IMG/VR virus record: IMGVR_UViG_3300042691_011578
Location: 1-21,005 of that record
DNA length: 21,005 nucleotides
Origin: a virus
Strand: one strand, 5' to 3'
Under the pieces are notes generated by a model, which saw only the letters and a program-made list of their open reading frames with translations, did no database searches and was not told the DNA's origin. Positions 5,768 to 12,694 of this stretch are shown piece by piece (position 1 is the first letter of the stretch; each line of letters opens with the position of its first letter). The position numbers and the translations under genes are program-made.

Positions 5768-6431
5768 CTTTTTTCCAAGCTTCACCTTCTGCTTTTCTTC
5801 TGCGAGCAAGTCCTGCTTCTACATTTGAACCAGGATTACGATAAAGATAGAGAGCATCAGGAACTAAATCCCACTCCTTATTCTTCAGGCGTTTAGTAAT
5901 AGTATTAAAGTTAGCACCGTTGTAAAAACCGGCACCAAGATTATAAGCAAAGCTGAGCAGAGCTCCTCTTTTTCCATCTGACATTTCACTCCAAAAGGGA
6001 ATTTTTCTTAAAGCAGGTAAAAACTCATTCTTGCACTGTTCAATGAGAAGTGCATCTGCTTCTGCCTGTGTGAGAGTATCACCAAGTTTAAATGCTGATC
6101 CATCCTTCTTGCGGGTAGAGCCCCAACCAATTGTGATTGGAAGTCCACCAGTCAAAGGGTCAGGATATGCCTTTAGATGGCATCCTTCAAACTCTTTTAT
6201 CAACTTGATGCCCATTTGTGGGACATCATCACCACCTGTTACAGGAGCTGCAGCAGCGGCAGGGGCTGATGCAGCACTAGTCTTTTTTCCTCTAAAAATC
6301 TCCGCCCAATCAACATTATCTTCTAGATACTTGACTGGTAGGTTATCTTCTAACCATTGAACTGCTTTAACGTGATTTGGATTTCTTTCATCATAGAACT
6401 GAAAGAAATTGTGTAGATCAACTCTTGCCAT
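5763..6431 (-). CDS. Endolysin: GH24 lysozyme with N-terminal shared module
   Basis: This is a 222-residue protein. Residues 1-47 are a module (LHNFFQFYDERNPNH, AVQWLEDNLP, DWAEIFRG) shared with the C39-like peptidase two genes upstream. An Ala/Pro linker (about 50-70) follows, then a glycoside hydrolase 24 (T4/P22-type) domain: IKEFEG with catalytic Glu82, Asp91 in AYPD, Thr100 in TIGWG, and the C-terminal EAGLARRRKAEGEAW typical of the family. It should cut the glycan strands of peptidoglycan for lysis. There is no signal peptide, so it needs a holin or another export route. A GGAGG five bases before ATG 6431 supports the start, which overlaps the preceding 45-aa gene by 14 nt. The shared module may be a targeting or binding domain (inference). 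Confidence 0.88.
   Translation of the reverse strand: MARVDLHNFFQFYDERNPNHVKAVQWLEDNLPVKYLEDNVDWAEIFRGKKTSAASAPAAAAAPVTGGDDVPQMGIKLIKEFEGCHLKAYPDPLTGGLPITIGWGSTRKKDGSAFKLGDTLTQAEADALLIEQCKNEFLPALRKIPFWSEMSDGKRGALLSFAYNLGAGFYNGANFNTITKRLKNKEWDLVPDALYLYRNPGSNVEAGLARRRKAEGEAWKKG
6337..6366. repeat. 30-bp direct repeat, copy 1 (in lysozyme gene)
   Basis: Thirty bases here are identical to 7110-7139. Both copies encode the same part (AVQWLEDNLP) of the shared N-terminal module in the same codon frame. The surrounding roughly 85 bp are also similar but with many third-position changes. Confidence 0.9.
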
Positions 6432-6555
6432 GTGGTCCTCCGAAATACTTTTGATACAATTGATTTGCTTCCACGTGCTTACCGTGATTTGTAAGATCCT
6501 TAATGACCTTAAGCATCTTTCTCTTAAAATTAGTCGAAGATTCTTCCCCAGCCAT
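6418..6555 (-). CDS. 45-residue protein between two cell-wall enzymes, unknown function
   Basis: The chosen start is the second of two tandem ATGs (6555) because AGGAGG lies five bases before it; the first ATG (6558) would leave only two bases. Longer upstream reading is possible in the same frame but lies entirely inside the peptidase gene. The product (MAGEESSTNFKRKM start) is helical with many Lys, His and Asn (NHGKHVEANQLYQKYFGG). It overlaps the peptidase gene by 26 nt and the lysozyme gene by 14 nt, and so is probably translated with both. No known domain is visible; a lysis accessory role is only suggested by position. Confidence 0.6.
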   Translation of the reverse strand: MAGEESSTNFKRKMLKVIKDLTNHGKHVEANQLYQKYFGGPHGKS

Positions 6556-7201
6556 CATTGCCTCCTGGACACCAGCGGTGCTTAAGCATTGCCTTGGTAT
6601 AAATGGTCTTCTTACCATTTGTTACTGGACCAGTGTAATTATCATTACATGAACCATATGGATCATTGCAATAGTAACCTTTACCATCTGGAGTCTTACC
6701 GATGACTACAACCATGTGCCCACCAGTAGGAGAAGATAAAGAACCACGATGCAAGATACCAATAACAACAGGTTTCCCAGCATCAAGACTCTTATCAATG
6801 TCAGCAAAAGAAAGATTGTAACTAAAGTGTGACTTAACTCCATAACCTGCCAGAACTTTTGTCTGTACCGAATGGTCAGTCGTGTCGCCAATCGCAAATA
6901 CTTTCTTAACATATTCGTCGTCACCCTTAATCGATCCTGGCTTAAGGAAAGCAAGGCACATTGCACACGATGAACTGTTACAAGTTCTATGTGCATCTCT
7001 GTAGTTGTCTACTTGATTGAAATAAGGAACTGCTAAAACCTCTGGAGTTGGTGGTTTTGTTCTGAAAATACCAATCCAGTCAGTTTCTGCATCATCTAAA
7101 AACTGAGCAGGTAGGTTATCTTCTAACCATTGAACTGCTGCTACGTGATTTGAATTTTTTTCGTCGTAAAACTTAAAAAAGTTATGAAGATCTAATGTCA
7201 T
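6530..7201 (-). CDS. C39-like (papain-fold) peptidase with N-terminal shared module
   Basis: In this 223-residue protein, residues 1-47 repeat the module found in the lysozyme (LHNFFKFYDEKNSNH, AVQWLEDNLP, DWIGIFR). Residues 56-223 look like a C39_2-type cysteine peptidase: VPYFNQVDN (58-66), Cys74 in the TCNSSSCAM segment as likely nucleophile, His162 in TGGHMVVVIG, and Asp180 in CNDPYG completing the triad. In a lysis cassette it most likely cuts peptide bonds in peptidoglycan cross-links, complementing the glycan-cutting lysozyme; processing of a phage protein is an alternative. A GAGG lies just before the ATG, which is inside the end of the upstream gene (20-nt overlap). Confidence 0.75.
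   Translation of the reverse strand: MTLDLHNFFKFYDEKNSNHVAAVQWLEDNLPAQFLDDAETDWIGIFRTKPPTPEVLAVPYFNQVDNYRDAHRTCNSSSCAMCLAFLKPGSIKGDDEYVKKVFAIGDTTDHSVQTKVLAGYGVKSHFSYNLSFADIDKSLDAGKPVVIGILHRGSLSSPTGGHMVVVIGKTPDGKGYYCNDPYGSCNDNYTGPVTNGKKTIYTKAMLKHRWCPGGNDGWGRIFD
7110..7139. repeat. 30-bp direct repeat, copy 2 (in C39-like peptidase gene)
   Basis: Identical to 6337-6366, 773 bp away. Recombination between the copies would join the start of this gene in frame to the lysozyme catalytic part. Confidence 0.9.
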
Positions 7202-7382
7202 CTTCCTCTCCTATGAATTCTAATGAGAAAATATCATGCTCTGGAATATCTGGATTCAACCATTCACTAAACTCAGATTGAATCGCATGGGCATCTTCAA
7301 TATTTTTTTCTTCACATAGGAAATGTATACGATCAATTGCCCAATCATGTGATTGTTTCAGAGTCTTTTCCAAAGTTTCCAT
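7182..7382 (-). CDS. Small acidic helical protein, unknown function
   Basis: 66 residues, strongly acidic, with helical stretches (LEKTLKQSHDWAIDRIHFLCEEK and the EDAHAIQSEFSEWL region) and an acidic C-terminus (GEEDD). Its pattern is loosely like that of the 45-aa protein in the same cassette: short, helical, with a central Asn/His/Ala-rich turn. It overlaps the GIY-YIG gene upstream by 38 nt and the peptidase gene downstream by 20 nt. No function is recognised. Confidence 0.6.
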   Translation of the reverse strand: METLEKTLKQSHDWAIDRIHFLCEEKNIEDAHAIQSEFSEWLNPDIPEHDIFSLEFIGEEDDIRSS

Positions 7383-7794
7383 AATCTTTTCGCATGTAGC
7401 GTCCTAGGATATTACTATTGTAATACGCTGGACTCCCATCGTCAAGAGACTCGATCAACACATTATTTAGGAAGAGCTGTTTTGTTTCTTCGTAGTTGCA
7501 CTGTCCTTTGGTTTTATGGAGGCTAAGTATTGTTCTGTCGCAGGATGCTTTTCCCCAAATGTTAATATCGGATTTGAGTTCAGGACAGGAGCCGTAATAT
7601 GCTTTCCAATCGGACTCTGACTTAACTTTTCTAGATTTTCCTCTTGGTGTGCGGAAAGACCAGAAATACTTTCTACCAATATAACTACGACCAGTTTTAT
7701 TGCAGTGAATATGATAAACAAAACCAAAATTATCTTGAATATCAGAAGACTCAAATATTTCCCCATTGAATCTCCAAGGGTTTTCATAACTCAT
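7345..7794 (-). CDS. GIY-YIG superfamily endonuclease-like protein
   Basis: In this 149-residue protein, GFVYHI (residues 24-29) and SYIGRKYFW (37-45) form the two-strand GIY-YIG core, with Arg41 the likely catalytic Arg. ESDWKAYYGSC (60-70), the LSLHKTKGQCNYEE block (90-103, candidate catalytic Glu102/103) and NNVL (110-113) match a family widespread in T4-like phages. It is free-standing, with no DNA-binding tail such as the NUMOD repeats of homing enzymes visible, so it could act in host DNA degradation or recombination rather than homing (inference). A late promoter octamer (GATAAATA) lies 22 nt upstream, putting it first in the transcript that runs into the cell-wall enzymes. Confidence 0.7.
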   Translation of the reverse strand: MSYENPWRFNGEIFESSDIQDNFGFVYHIHCNKTGRSYIGRKYFWSFRTPRGKSRKVKSESDWKAYYGSCPELKSDINIWGKASCDRTILSLHKTKGQCNYEETKQLFLNNVLIESLDDGSPAYYNSNILGRYMRKDYGNFGKDSETIT

Positions 7795-7816
7795 ATTAAA
7801 GGTCTTTATGAGATAT

Positions 7817-7824
7817 TATTTATC
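7817..7824 (-). promoter_or_regulatory. Late promoter octamer GATAAATA
   Basis: It matches the T4-type late consensus TATAAATA at seven of eight bases, 22 nt upstream of the GIY-YIG gene and about 30 nt after the terminator at 7854-7877. It would drive the GIY-YIG, C39-like peptidase and lysozyme cassette. Confidence 0.6.
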
Positions 7825-7853
7825 TTCAACCCTAGCAAAGCGATTCTAGCAAT

Positions 7854-7877
7854 AAAAAAGGGGGTTTGTCAACCCCC
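7854..7877 (-). terminator. Intrinsic terminator after the 7967-8980 gene
   Basis: On the minus strand, GGGGGTT (7877-7871) pairs with AACCCCC (7866-7860) across a 4-nt loop, followed by six Ts (7859-7854). A GC-rich 7-bp stem with a U-tract is a standard Rho-independent terminator. It closes the transcript from the 8980 promoter. Confidence 0.85.
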
Positions 7878-7898
7878 AAGTGTTATGTTAAACTTTTA

Positions 7899-7958
7899 TC
7901 AACCAGAATAATCACCTTTATTCATTCTACCTTGTCTTTCAACTTGCCCAACACTCAT
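7899..7958 (-). CDS. 19-codon micro-ORF or -1 frame extension downstream of the 337-aa protein
   Basis: After the stop of the gene upstream (7969-7967), the -1 frame stays open from a TGA at about 7991-7989 to the TGA at 7901-7899. It encodes a 25-residue run (LKTGMSVGQVERQGR and ending GDYSG). The only ATG is at 7958, giving 19 residues. The composition is protein-like and the reading ends just before the terminator. It could be a separate micro-protein, the product of a -1 frameshift from the 337-aa gene, or the remnant of a once longer C-terminus. No good Shine-Dalgarno and no classic slippery heptamer is seen. Confidence 0.3.
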   Translation of the reverse strand: MSVGQVERQGRMNKGDYSG

Positions 7959-7966
7959 ACCAGTTT

Positions 7967-8980
7967 TTAGTTTTGCCTTTCCGCAATATCACGAATGACT
8001 TCTGCATCCATTTCCATCATTACATAGAGTGCTTCATCTACGGTCTCTACGTGCCCGTTGTCGATGAGATACTCAAGGACTAAATCAAAAGCATCATACT
8101 CATAGGACTGGTTTAGCATCTTCTCTCTAGCGGTCTGTCTGGGCGCTACAGGGGTTGGTTTAGGGGTTGCAGCAAGGGCAGCGGTCTGCTTAACTTCAGG
8201 TGCTTTAAATGCTGATGCACCTGGAGTTGGTGATGAAAATGCTTTAGCACCAGCAGATTGACCTGCTGATTGAATTTTAGCAGTGGTGCCCGCAGCCTTT
8301 GCTGCCTGAAGTGCTTTTTCTGGAGAAGCACCAGATGCTCTTGCTGCTTGTGCTGCCTTTAATTCGGCAGAGGTTGGAGTTCTTCTTTCGAATGAAGTTT
8401 TGCCCAACATTCCGGTTGCAGGTTTTGCAGGTGCTGCAGGTCTAGTGGGGGCAACTTTAGCTACATTAGTAGGAGCAGCACTACCACCACGAGCAGTATA
8501 ACGTGCCTTCTCAGCACCTGTAAAGGCACCTGCAGTGAATTTACCAGTAGACTTATCTAACTTACCCTCTACCCCACCTTTCTTTGCCAAGACTACTGAA
8601 GAAGGAGCTGGTTTAGCAGTTGCAGGAGTAGCGGATCTAGCAGGAGTAGCAGGTGTTGCTGCTCTAGCGGGGGTAGCAGGAGTAGCGGGTTTACCACCAG
8701 CGGGTTGCATTCCCTTTGTGAAAAATTTAGTTGCTGCTGCTTGTGTAGTCTTAGTATCAGATACTATTTTATCAAAAGCACCCTCCATTCCCTTTCTTGG
8801 TTGTTGTGCTGGTTTTTGTCCGGTAAAAACTGGAGATGGGGTACTTTTAATAGCAGAAAATACATCCATTTTTTCATCAATTTGCTCAACTTCTTCTGAA
8901 AGATTTTCTTGTTGAGGAGCACACATCGATGTATATACTTCCATCAATTTACGTGCTTCACTGGTTGAAAGTTCCGACAT
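7967..8980 (-). CDS. Ala/Pro/Thr-rich modular phage protein, probably virion-associated
   Basis: This is a 337-residue protein. The N-terminus (SEARKLMEVYTSM, then an acidic stretch SEEVEQIDEK) and the C-terminal block (YDAFDLVLEYLIDNGHVETVDEALYVMMEMDAE, about 291-330, an acidic helical module) are of types that recur in marine T4-like phage proteins. Between them lies a long low-complexity region, mainly Ala, Pro, Thr, Lys and Gly, with short tandem repeats such as PATPARAATPATPARSATPA (about 97-116). The middle is basic and disordered, the ends acidic and folded. A perfect late promoter lies 27 nt upstream and a terminator follows, making it a single-gene late unit. Its job is unknown; an internal or scaffold-like structural role is a guess. 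Confidence 0.65.
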   Translation of the reverse strand: MSELSTSEARKLMEVYTSMCAPQQENLSEEVEQIDEKMDVFSAIKSTPSPVFTGQKPAQQPRKGMEGAFDKIVSDTKTTQAAATKFFTKGMQPAGGKPATPATPARAATPATPARSATPATAKPAPSSVVLAKKGGVEGKLDKSTGKFTAGAFTGAEKARYTARGGSAAPTNVAKVAPTRPAAPAKPATGMLGKTSFERRTPTSAELKAAQAARASGASPEKALQAAKAAGTTAKIQSAGQSAGAKAFSSPTPGASAFKAPEVKQTAALAATPKPTPVAPRQTAREKMLNQSYEYDAFDLVLEYLIDNGHVETVDEALYVMMEMDAEVIRDIAERQN

Positions 8981-9007
8981 TTTTTTCTTTTATTTCTTTT
9001 ATAATTT

Positions 9008-9015
9008 TATTTATA
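9008..9015 (-). promoter_or_regulatory. Late promoter, perfect TATAAATA
   Basis: The minus strand reads TATAAATA, an exact match to the T4 late consensus, 27 nt upstream of the 8980 start. Its first T is the last base of the U-tract of the terminator directly upstream. Confidence 0.75.
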
Positions 9016-9040
9016 AAAAAAGAGGGTCCCGAAGACCCTC
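9015..9040 (-). terminator. Intrinsic terminator of the primase-nrd operon
   Basis: On the minus strand, GAGGGTC (9040-9034), loop TTCGG, GACCCTC (9028-9022), then seven Ts (9021-9015). The stem starts within the stop codon of the 53-aa gene. It separates nucleotide metabolism genes from the late gene downstream. Confidence 0.88.
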
Positions 9041-9200
9041 ATTTCACATCATCACTACATTTACCCAACCATTCTTTTGAGTAATCATAATCACCAAACA
9101 AGTATTCATCACATTCTGCTGCTTCTTGATATGCGTTCAGGATTGCTTGCTCGCACCATTCATCATAGTTGGAATCCTGAGAAAGTATCTTTGGTAACAT
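9039..9200 (-). CDS. Small acidic protein overlapping the 3' end of nrdB
   Basis: 53 residues from ATG 9200 (MLPKILSQDS) to TGA 9041-9039. The product is acidic and rich in aromatic residues (DEWCEQA, ECDEYLFGDYDYSKEW) with three Cys. The frame is open further upstream inside nrdB, but that part reads as out-of-frame nrdB sequence, so the start was placed at 9200, giving a 38-nt overlap with nrdB. A GGAGG lies 11 bases upstream, which is rather far. The terminator stem follows directly, so this is the last gene of the primase-nrd operon. No thioredoxin or glutaredoxin CxxC motif is seen; function unknown. Confidence 0.55.
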   Translation of the reverse strand: MLPKILSQDSNYDEWCEQAILNAYQEAAECDEYLFGDYDYSKEWLGKCSDDVK

Positions 9201-10344
9201 CCTGTTTGATTCCTCCAACAATGTAAGACTCGACCTCTGTTTCCTGTGGTGCCACTTGAAGACCCTTAGAGGAAATCCAATGCTCAGTCCAAGGAAGTGG
9301 ATTATTCTTCGCAGAAATATCATAAAGTGGTTTGAGACCAATTGCTTTCATTCTACGGTTTGCGATCCATTCAACATACTGCTGAAGAAGTTTATCATTT
9401 AAACCAATCATAGAACCATCCTTGAACAGATACTCTGCCCAAAGTTTTTCTTGATTGACAGCATTCTCAAAGGTCTTGTAGAACCATTGCTCTTCTTCTT
9501 TGGAGATACGTGCCATCTCAGGGTCATCACCCTCTTTCCATTTGTTCAGAATATTCTGAGTGATAACCAAATGTTGGTTCTCATCACGGGCAATCAGTGA
9601 GATGATTTTTGCACTTCCTTCCATAAGTTTGAGTTCGCCAAATGCAAAACTACAAGCGAAACTGACATAAAAGCGAATACCTTCAAGAATATTAACGTTT
9701 GCAACTGCTCTAAACAGTTTTCTTTTGAGTTCATACCTTGCTTCTCGTGCGTATGGGACTTGTTCTAACGCATGAATCCACTCACTAGAATTATCATATT
9801 GATGAGCACTGTTGATGAAATCGTTGTATGCCTGAGTCACACTCACGGCACGTTCCATAATACGATCCTCTTTCAGAATCGTATCAAAAACTTCAGATGG
9901 GTCTGAATAAACATTCTTGATGATATAAGTGTATGAACGGGAATGAATCATTTCCATAAACTCCCATACCTTCATACACGCTTCTAATTCAGGTAGTGAA
10001 CAGTATGGAGCAAATGCCATACCAGGACCACGACCCTGAACTGAGTCCAGCATCACCTGATATTTCAGGTTACTGGTAAAAATATGCTTCTGCTCTGGAC
10101 GAAGCGTTTGATAGTCTGCCCTATCTTTTTGCAGAGAAACCTCTTCAGGTCTCCAAAAGTATCCTAATTGTTGAGTTGTTAGTTTGTCGAAGATTGGGTA
10201 TTTGTAAGAATCATATCTTTGTATTCCTAGTGGTTGACCAAAAAACATTGGCTGTTTTCTAGTGTCTACTTCTTGAGAATTAAAAACGGTCATTGATTCG
10301 ACCATTGATTTTTCCTCTGAATTTTTCTTAAAACTAAAAACCAT
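9163..10344 (-). CDS. nrdB: Ribonucleotide reductase class Ia, beta (small) subunit
   Basis: In this 393-residue protein, the diiron/tyrosyl-radical site is complete and spaced as in E. coli NrdB: Asp100 in YQVMLDSVQGR, Glu131 and His134 in EMIHSRSY, radical Tyr138, Glu221 in ILEGIRFYVSF, Glu255 and His258 in RDENQHL. It supplies the radical to NrdA for making deoxynucleotides for phage DNA. ATG 10344 follows a GAGGG ribosome site; later in-frame Mets (14, 18) are possible starts. It follows nrdA after 49 nt. The C-terminus, which docks to NrdA, is intact (DTFSGFQL). The presence of the radical Tyr argues for the Fe-Tyr type rather than a Tyr-lacking subclass. Confidence 0.97.
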   Translation of the reverse strand: MVFSFKKNSEEKSMVESMTVFNSQEVDTRKQPMFFGQPLGIQRYDSYKYPIFDKLTTQQLGYFWRPEEVSLQKDRADYQTLRPEQKHIFTSNLKYQVMLDSVQGRGPGMAFAPYCSLPELEACMKVWEFMEMIHSRSYTYIIKNVYSDPSEVFDTILKEDRIMERAVSVTQAYNDFINSAHQYDNSSEWIHALEQVPYAREARYELKRKLFRAVANVNILEGIRFYVSFACSFAFGELKLMEGSAKIISLIARDENQHLVITQNILNKWKEGDDPEMARISKEEEQWFYKTFENAVNQEKLWAEYLFKDGSMIGLNDKLLQQYVEWIANRRMKAIGLKPLYDISAKNNPLPWTEHWISSKGLQVAPQETEVESYIVGGIKQDVTKDTFSGFQL

Positions 10345-10393
10345 ACTTCCCTCAACAAATTAACTTTAACTCACACTCTAATATTTAACTGAA

Positions 10394-12694
10394 TCAGATT
10401 TTGCAACTTTCGCAGTCTTCTTCACCATTATTCATAATGTCGTCCAAAATTGATTCAAGTTTTTGTTTCTTTTCTTCGACCACTTCATCAGACTTATTAT
10501 CATAAGTATTTTGATAATAACTTGTCTTCCAACCCAATTTATAGGTCATTAGAAGATCCTGTGCCATTACTGAAGTAGGAACCTCATTATCTGGGTAATT
10601 TTCTGGATTATAGGACCAATTTCCAGAAATCGCTTGATCAAAGAACTTTTGCATAACAGCAACAATATGAATATAACCGCGATTGCTAGGCATATCCCAC
10701 AGAAGCGTATAATTATTCTTAAGTGTTTGATACTGGGGAACAATTTGCTTAAGTGGACCCTTCTTTGACTTTTTAACGGACAAGTATCCGCGAGGTGGTT
10801 CGATTCCATTTGTTGCGTTTGACACAACGGAACTGCTCTCCGATGGCATCTGTGCGGACAATGTTGAGTTCCGTACACCATACTGGATTACCTGCTGCCT
10901 AAGACTTTCCCAATCATACTTCAATTCATTAGGTACAATTTCATCAACATCCTTCTTGTAAGTATCTATGGGAAGAATACCTTGCCCATACTTAGTTCGG
11001 TGTGAATATTCACAAGCACCTTTTTCTTTTGCAAGATCAACAGTTGCCTGAATCAGATAATACTGGAATGCCTCAGTCAAATCGTGGACCAGTTTCCAGG
11101 CACCAGGATCATCATAATGCTCACCGTGCTTGGCGAGATAGTGAGCAAGACCAATGAAACCTACCCCAAGTGAACGACGTGCTCTGGTGGCGATTTCTGC
11201 TGCTTTAACGGGGTATCCTTGAAAATCAATAAGTTCATCGAGACTCCTAACAGCAAGATCACAAAGAACTTCAAGATCCTCAAGATCCCTGATTTTGCCA
11301 ATATTAATAGCAGAAAGGATGCAAAGAGCAATTTCACCATCAGGATCATCAATATGCTGAATAGGTTTGGTAGGCAGAGTAATTTCTTGACACAGATTGC
11401 TCATCTCAACTTTATCCATAAAGGAAGAGTGAGAGTTACAATGGTCAATGTTCATAATATACAAACGACCAGTTTCAGCACGTTCTTTCAGGAGGTCCAA
11501 AAAGAGTTCTTGACCGCCGATAGTTTTTCTTGGAACAGACTGATCTCGTTCATAACGAACATACAACTCGTCAAATCCATCAGTGCCAAAAGCATCATAC
11601 AGACCAGGAACGGAGTGGGGAGAGAAGAGAGAAATCTCTTCGTTGCGGATGAATCGTTCATAGAAGAGTTTGGAGATTTGGATACTATAGTCTAACTTAC
11701 GAACACGATTATCTTCGGTTCCTTTATTATTTTTTAGTACTAGAATATCTTCTATTTCTTGGTGCCAGATGGGGAAGTGGACAGTTGCTGATCCACCTCT
11801 GATGCCATTTTGAGTGCAGCATCGGACAGTTGCTTCAAACTTTTTGAGGAAAGGGACAACACCTGTGTGCTGAACTTCTCCACCTCTGATTTTAGCGTTG
11901 ATGCCCCTGATGCGACCTGCGTTGATACCGATTCCCGCCCTTTGTGCAACATATTTGCCGATAGCCATATCAGAACTAAAGATGCTATCGAGGGTGTCAT
12001 CAACATCAACAAGAACACAGCTAGCATATTGTCGAAGTGGAGTTCTAACCCCTGCCATGATAGGTGTGGGAATGTTGATTTTGTGTTTGGAGATTGCATC
12101 GTAGTACTTCCTAACGTAGTCTAAACGTGTTTCTTTAGGATACTTGGAAAAAATAGTTGCCGCAATCAAAAGGTACATAAACTGTGGTGTTTCATAAAGT
12201 TCGTTAGAACTTCTGTCCTGCACGAGGTACTTATCAACGACTTGACGTAGACCTGCATAAGTAAACAGATAGTCACGACTATGATCAATGAATGACTGAA
12301 GTTTATCAAACTCTTCATCGGTATACAGGTCAAGGATTTCTGAGTCATAGACACCTCTACCAACGGCACGAAGGACGTGCTGCTTAACCGTAGGGCATTC
12401 GTGCATACGCCCAAACAACTGCTTGCGGAGAGCAAACAGAAGCAGACGAGCGGCGACGAATTGATAGTTGGGGTGATCCAAATCGATCAGGTCAGAAGCA
12501 GAACGAATCAGAATTTCCTGAATCTCTGCGGTAGTGATACCATCATAAAATTGGATGCCTGACTGCATCTCTACCTGAGATGCTGATACACCTGCTAGGT
12601 CTTTGCAGGCTTCTTCCACCATAACGTGGAGTTTATTTAGATCAAGGGGTTCAGTTTTACCATTTCTCTTAACGACTTTCGTTCCGTTGCTCAT
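10394..12694 (-). CDS. nrdA: Ribonucleotide reductase class Ia, alpha (large) subunit
   Basis: 766 residues from ATG 12694. A TTG at 12706 would add four residues, but the ATG overlaps the primase stop by 4 nt (ATGA), the usual coupling here. Domains: an ATP cone at about 5-95 (VVKRNGKTEPLD, allosteric activity site), then the ten-stranded catalytic barrel. Catalytic residues are all present: Cys226 (YASCVLVD) and Cys458 (LCILSAINIG) as redox pair, the NLCQE motif with Asn433, Cys435 (thiyl radical) and Glu437, the radical-relay pair Tyr726-Tyr727 (TSYYQNT), and C-terminal reductant Cys761 and Cys764 (CESC). It reduces ribonucleoside diphosphates together with NrdB. Retention of the ATP cone implies dATP feedback is possible. 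Confidence 0.97.
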   Translation of the reverse strand: MSNGTKVVKRNGKTEPLDLNKLHVMVEEACKDLAGVSASQVEMQSGIQFYDGITTAEIQEILIRSASDLIDLDHPNYQFVAARLLLFALRKQLFGRMHECPTVKQHVLRAVGRGVYDSEILDLYTDEEFDKLQSFIDHSRDYLFTYAGLRQVVDKYLVQDRSSNELYETPQFMYLLIAATIFSKYPKETRLDYVRKYYDAISKHKINIPTPIMAGVRTPLRQYASCVLVDVDDTLDSIFSSDMAIGKYVAQRAGIGINAGRIRGINAKIRGGEVQHTGVVPFLKKFEATVRCCTQNGIRGGSATVHFPIWHQEIEDILVLKNNKGTEDNRVRKLDYSIQISKLFYERFIRNEEISLFSPHSVPGLYDAFGTDGFDELYVRYERDQSVPRKTIGGQELFLDLLKERAETGRLYIMNIDHCNSHSSFMDKVEMSNLCQEITLPTKPIQHIDDPDGEIALCILSAINIGKIRDLEDLEVLCDLAVRSLDELIDFQGYPVKAAEIATRARRSLGVGFIGLAHYLAKHGEHYDDPGAWKLVHDLTEAFQYYLIQATVDLAKEKGACEYSHRTKYGQGILPIDTYKKDVDEIVPNELKYDWESLRQQVIQYGVRNSTLSAQMPSESSSVVSNATNGIEPPRGYLSVKKSKKGPLKQIVPQYQTLKNNYTLLWDMPSNRGYIHIVAVMQKFFDQAISGNWSYNPENYPDNEVPTSVMAQDLLMTYKLGWKTSYYQNTYDNKSDEVVEEKKQKLESILDDIMNNGEEDCESCKI

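Noticed and set aside
7467-7787. 106-residue hydrophobic frame within the GIY-YIG gene
   Set aside because: It overlaps nearly the whole GIY-YIG frame, which carries clear family motifs; its hydrophobic stretch is probably a frame artefact.
8630-8700. Short tandem Ala-Thr-Pro codon repeats as a CRISPR-like or regulatory repeat array
   Set aside because: The units are short, degenerate and in frame with the protein; they are coding low-complexity sequence with no spacers.
8535-8915. Ala/Val/Gly-rich open frame on the plus strand opposite the 337-aa gene
   Set aside because: It is the antisense of the low-complexity Ala/Pro/Thr region and shows no start signals; the minus-strand gene has a perfect late promoter and a terminator.
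10345-10393. GTTAAATA between nrdA and nrdB as a late promoter
   Set aside because: It matches the late octamer at fewer positions than the accepted ones, and nrdB is expected to be expressed with nrdA from an upstream early or middle promoter.
10567-12435. Several open frames on both strands inside nrdA
   Set aside because: NrdA is complete with all catalytic residues in one frame, so the others are out-of-frame shadows.
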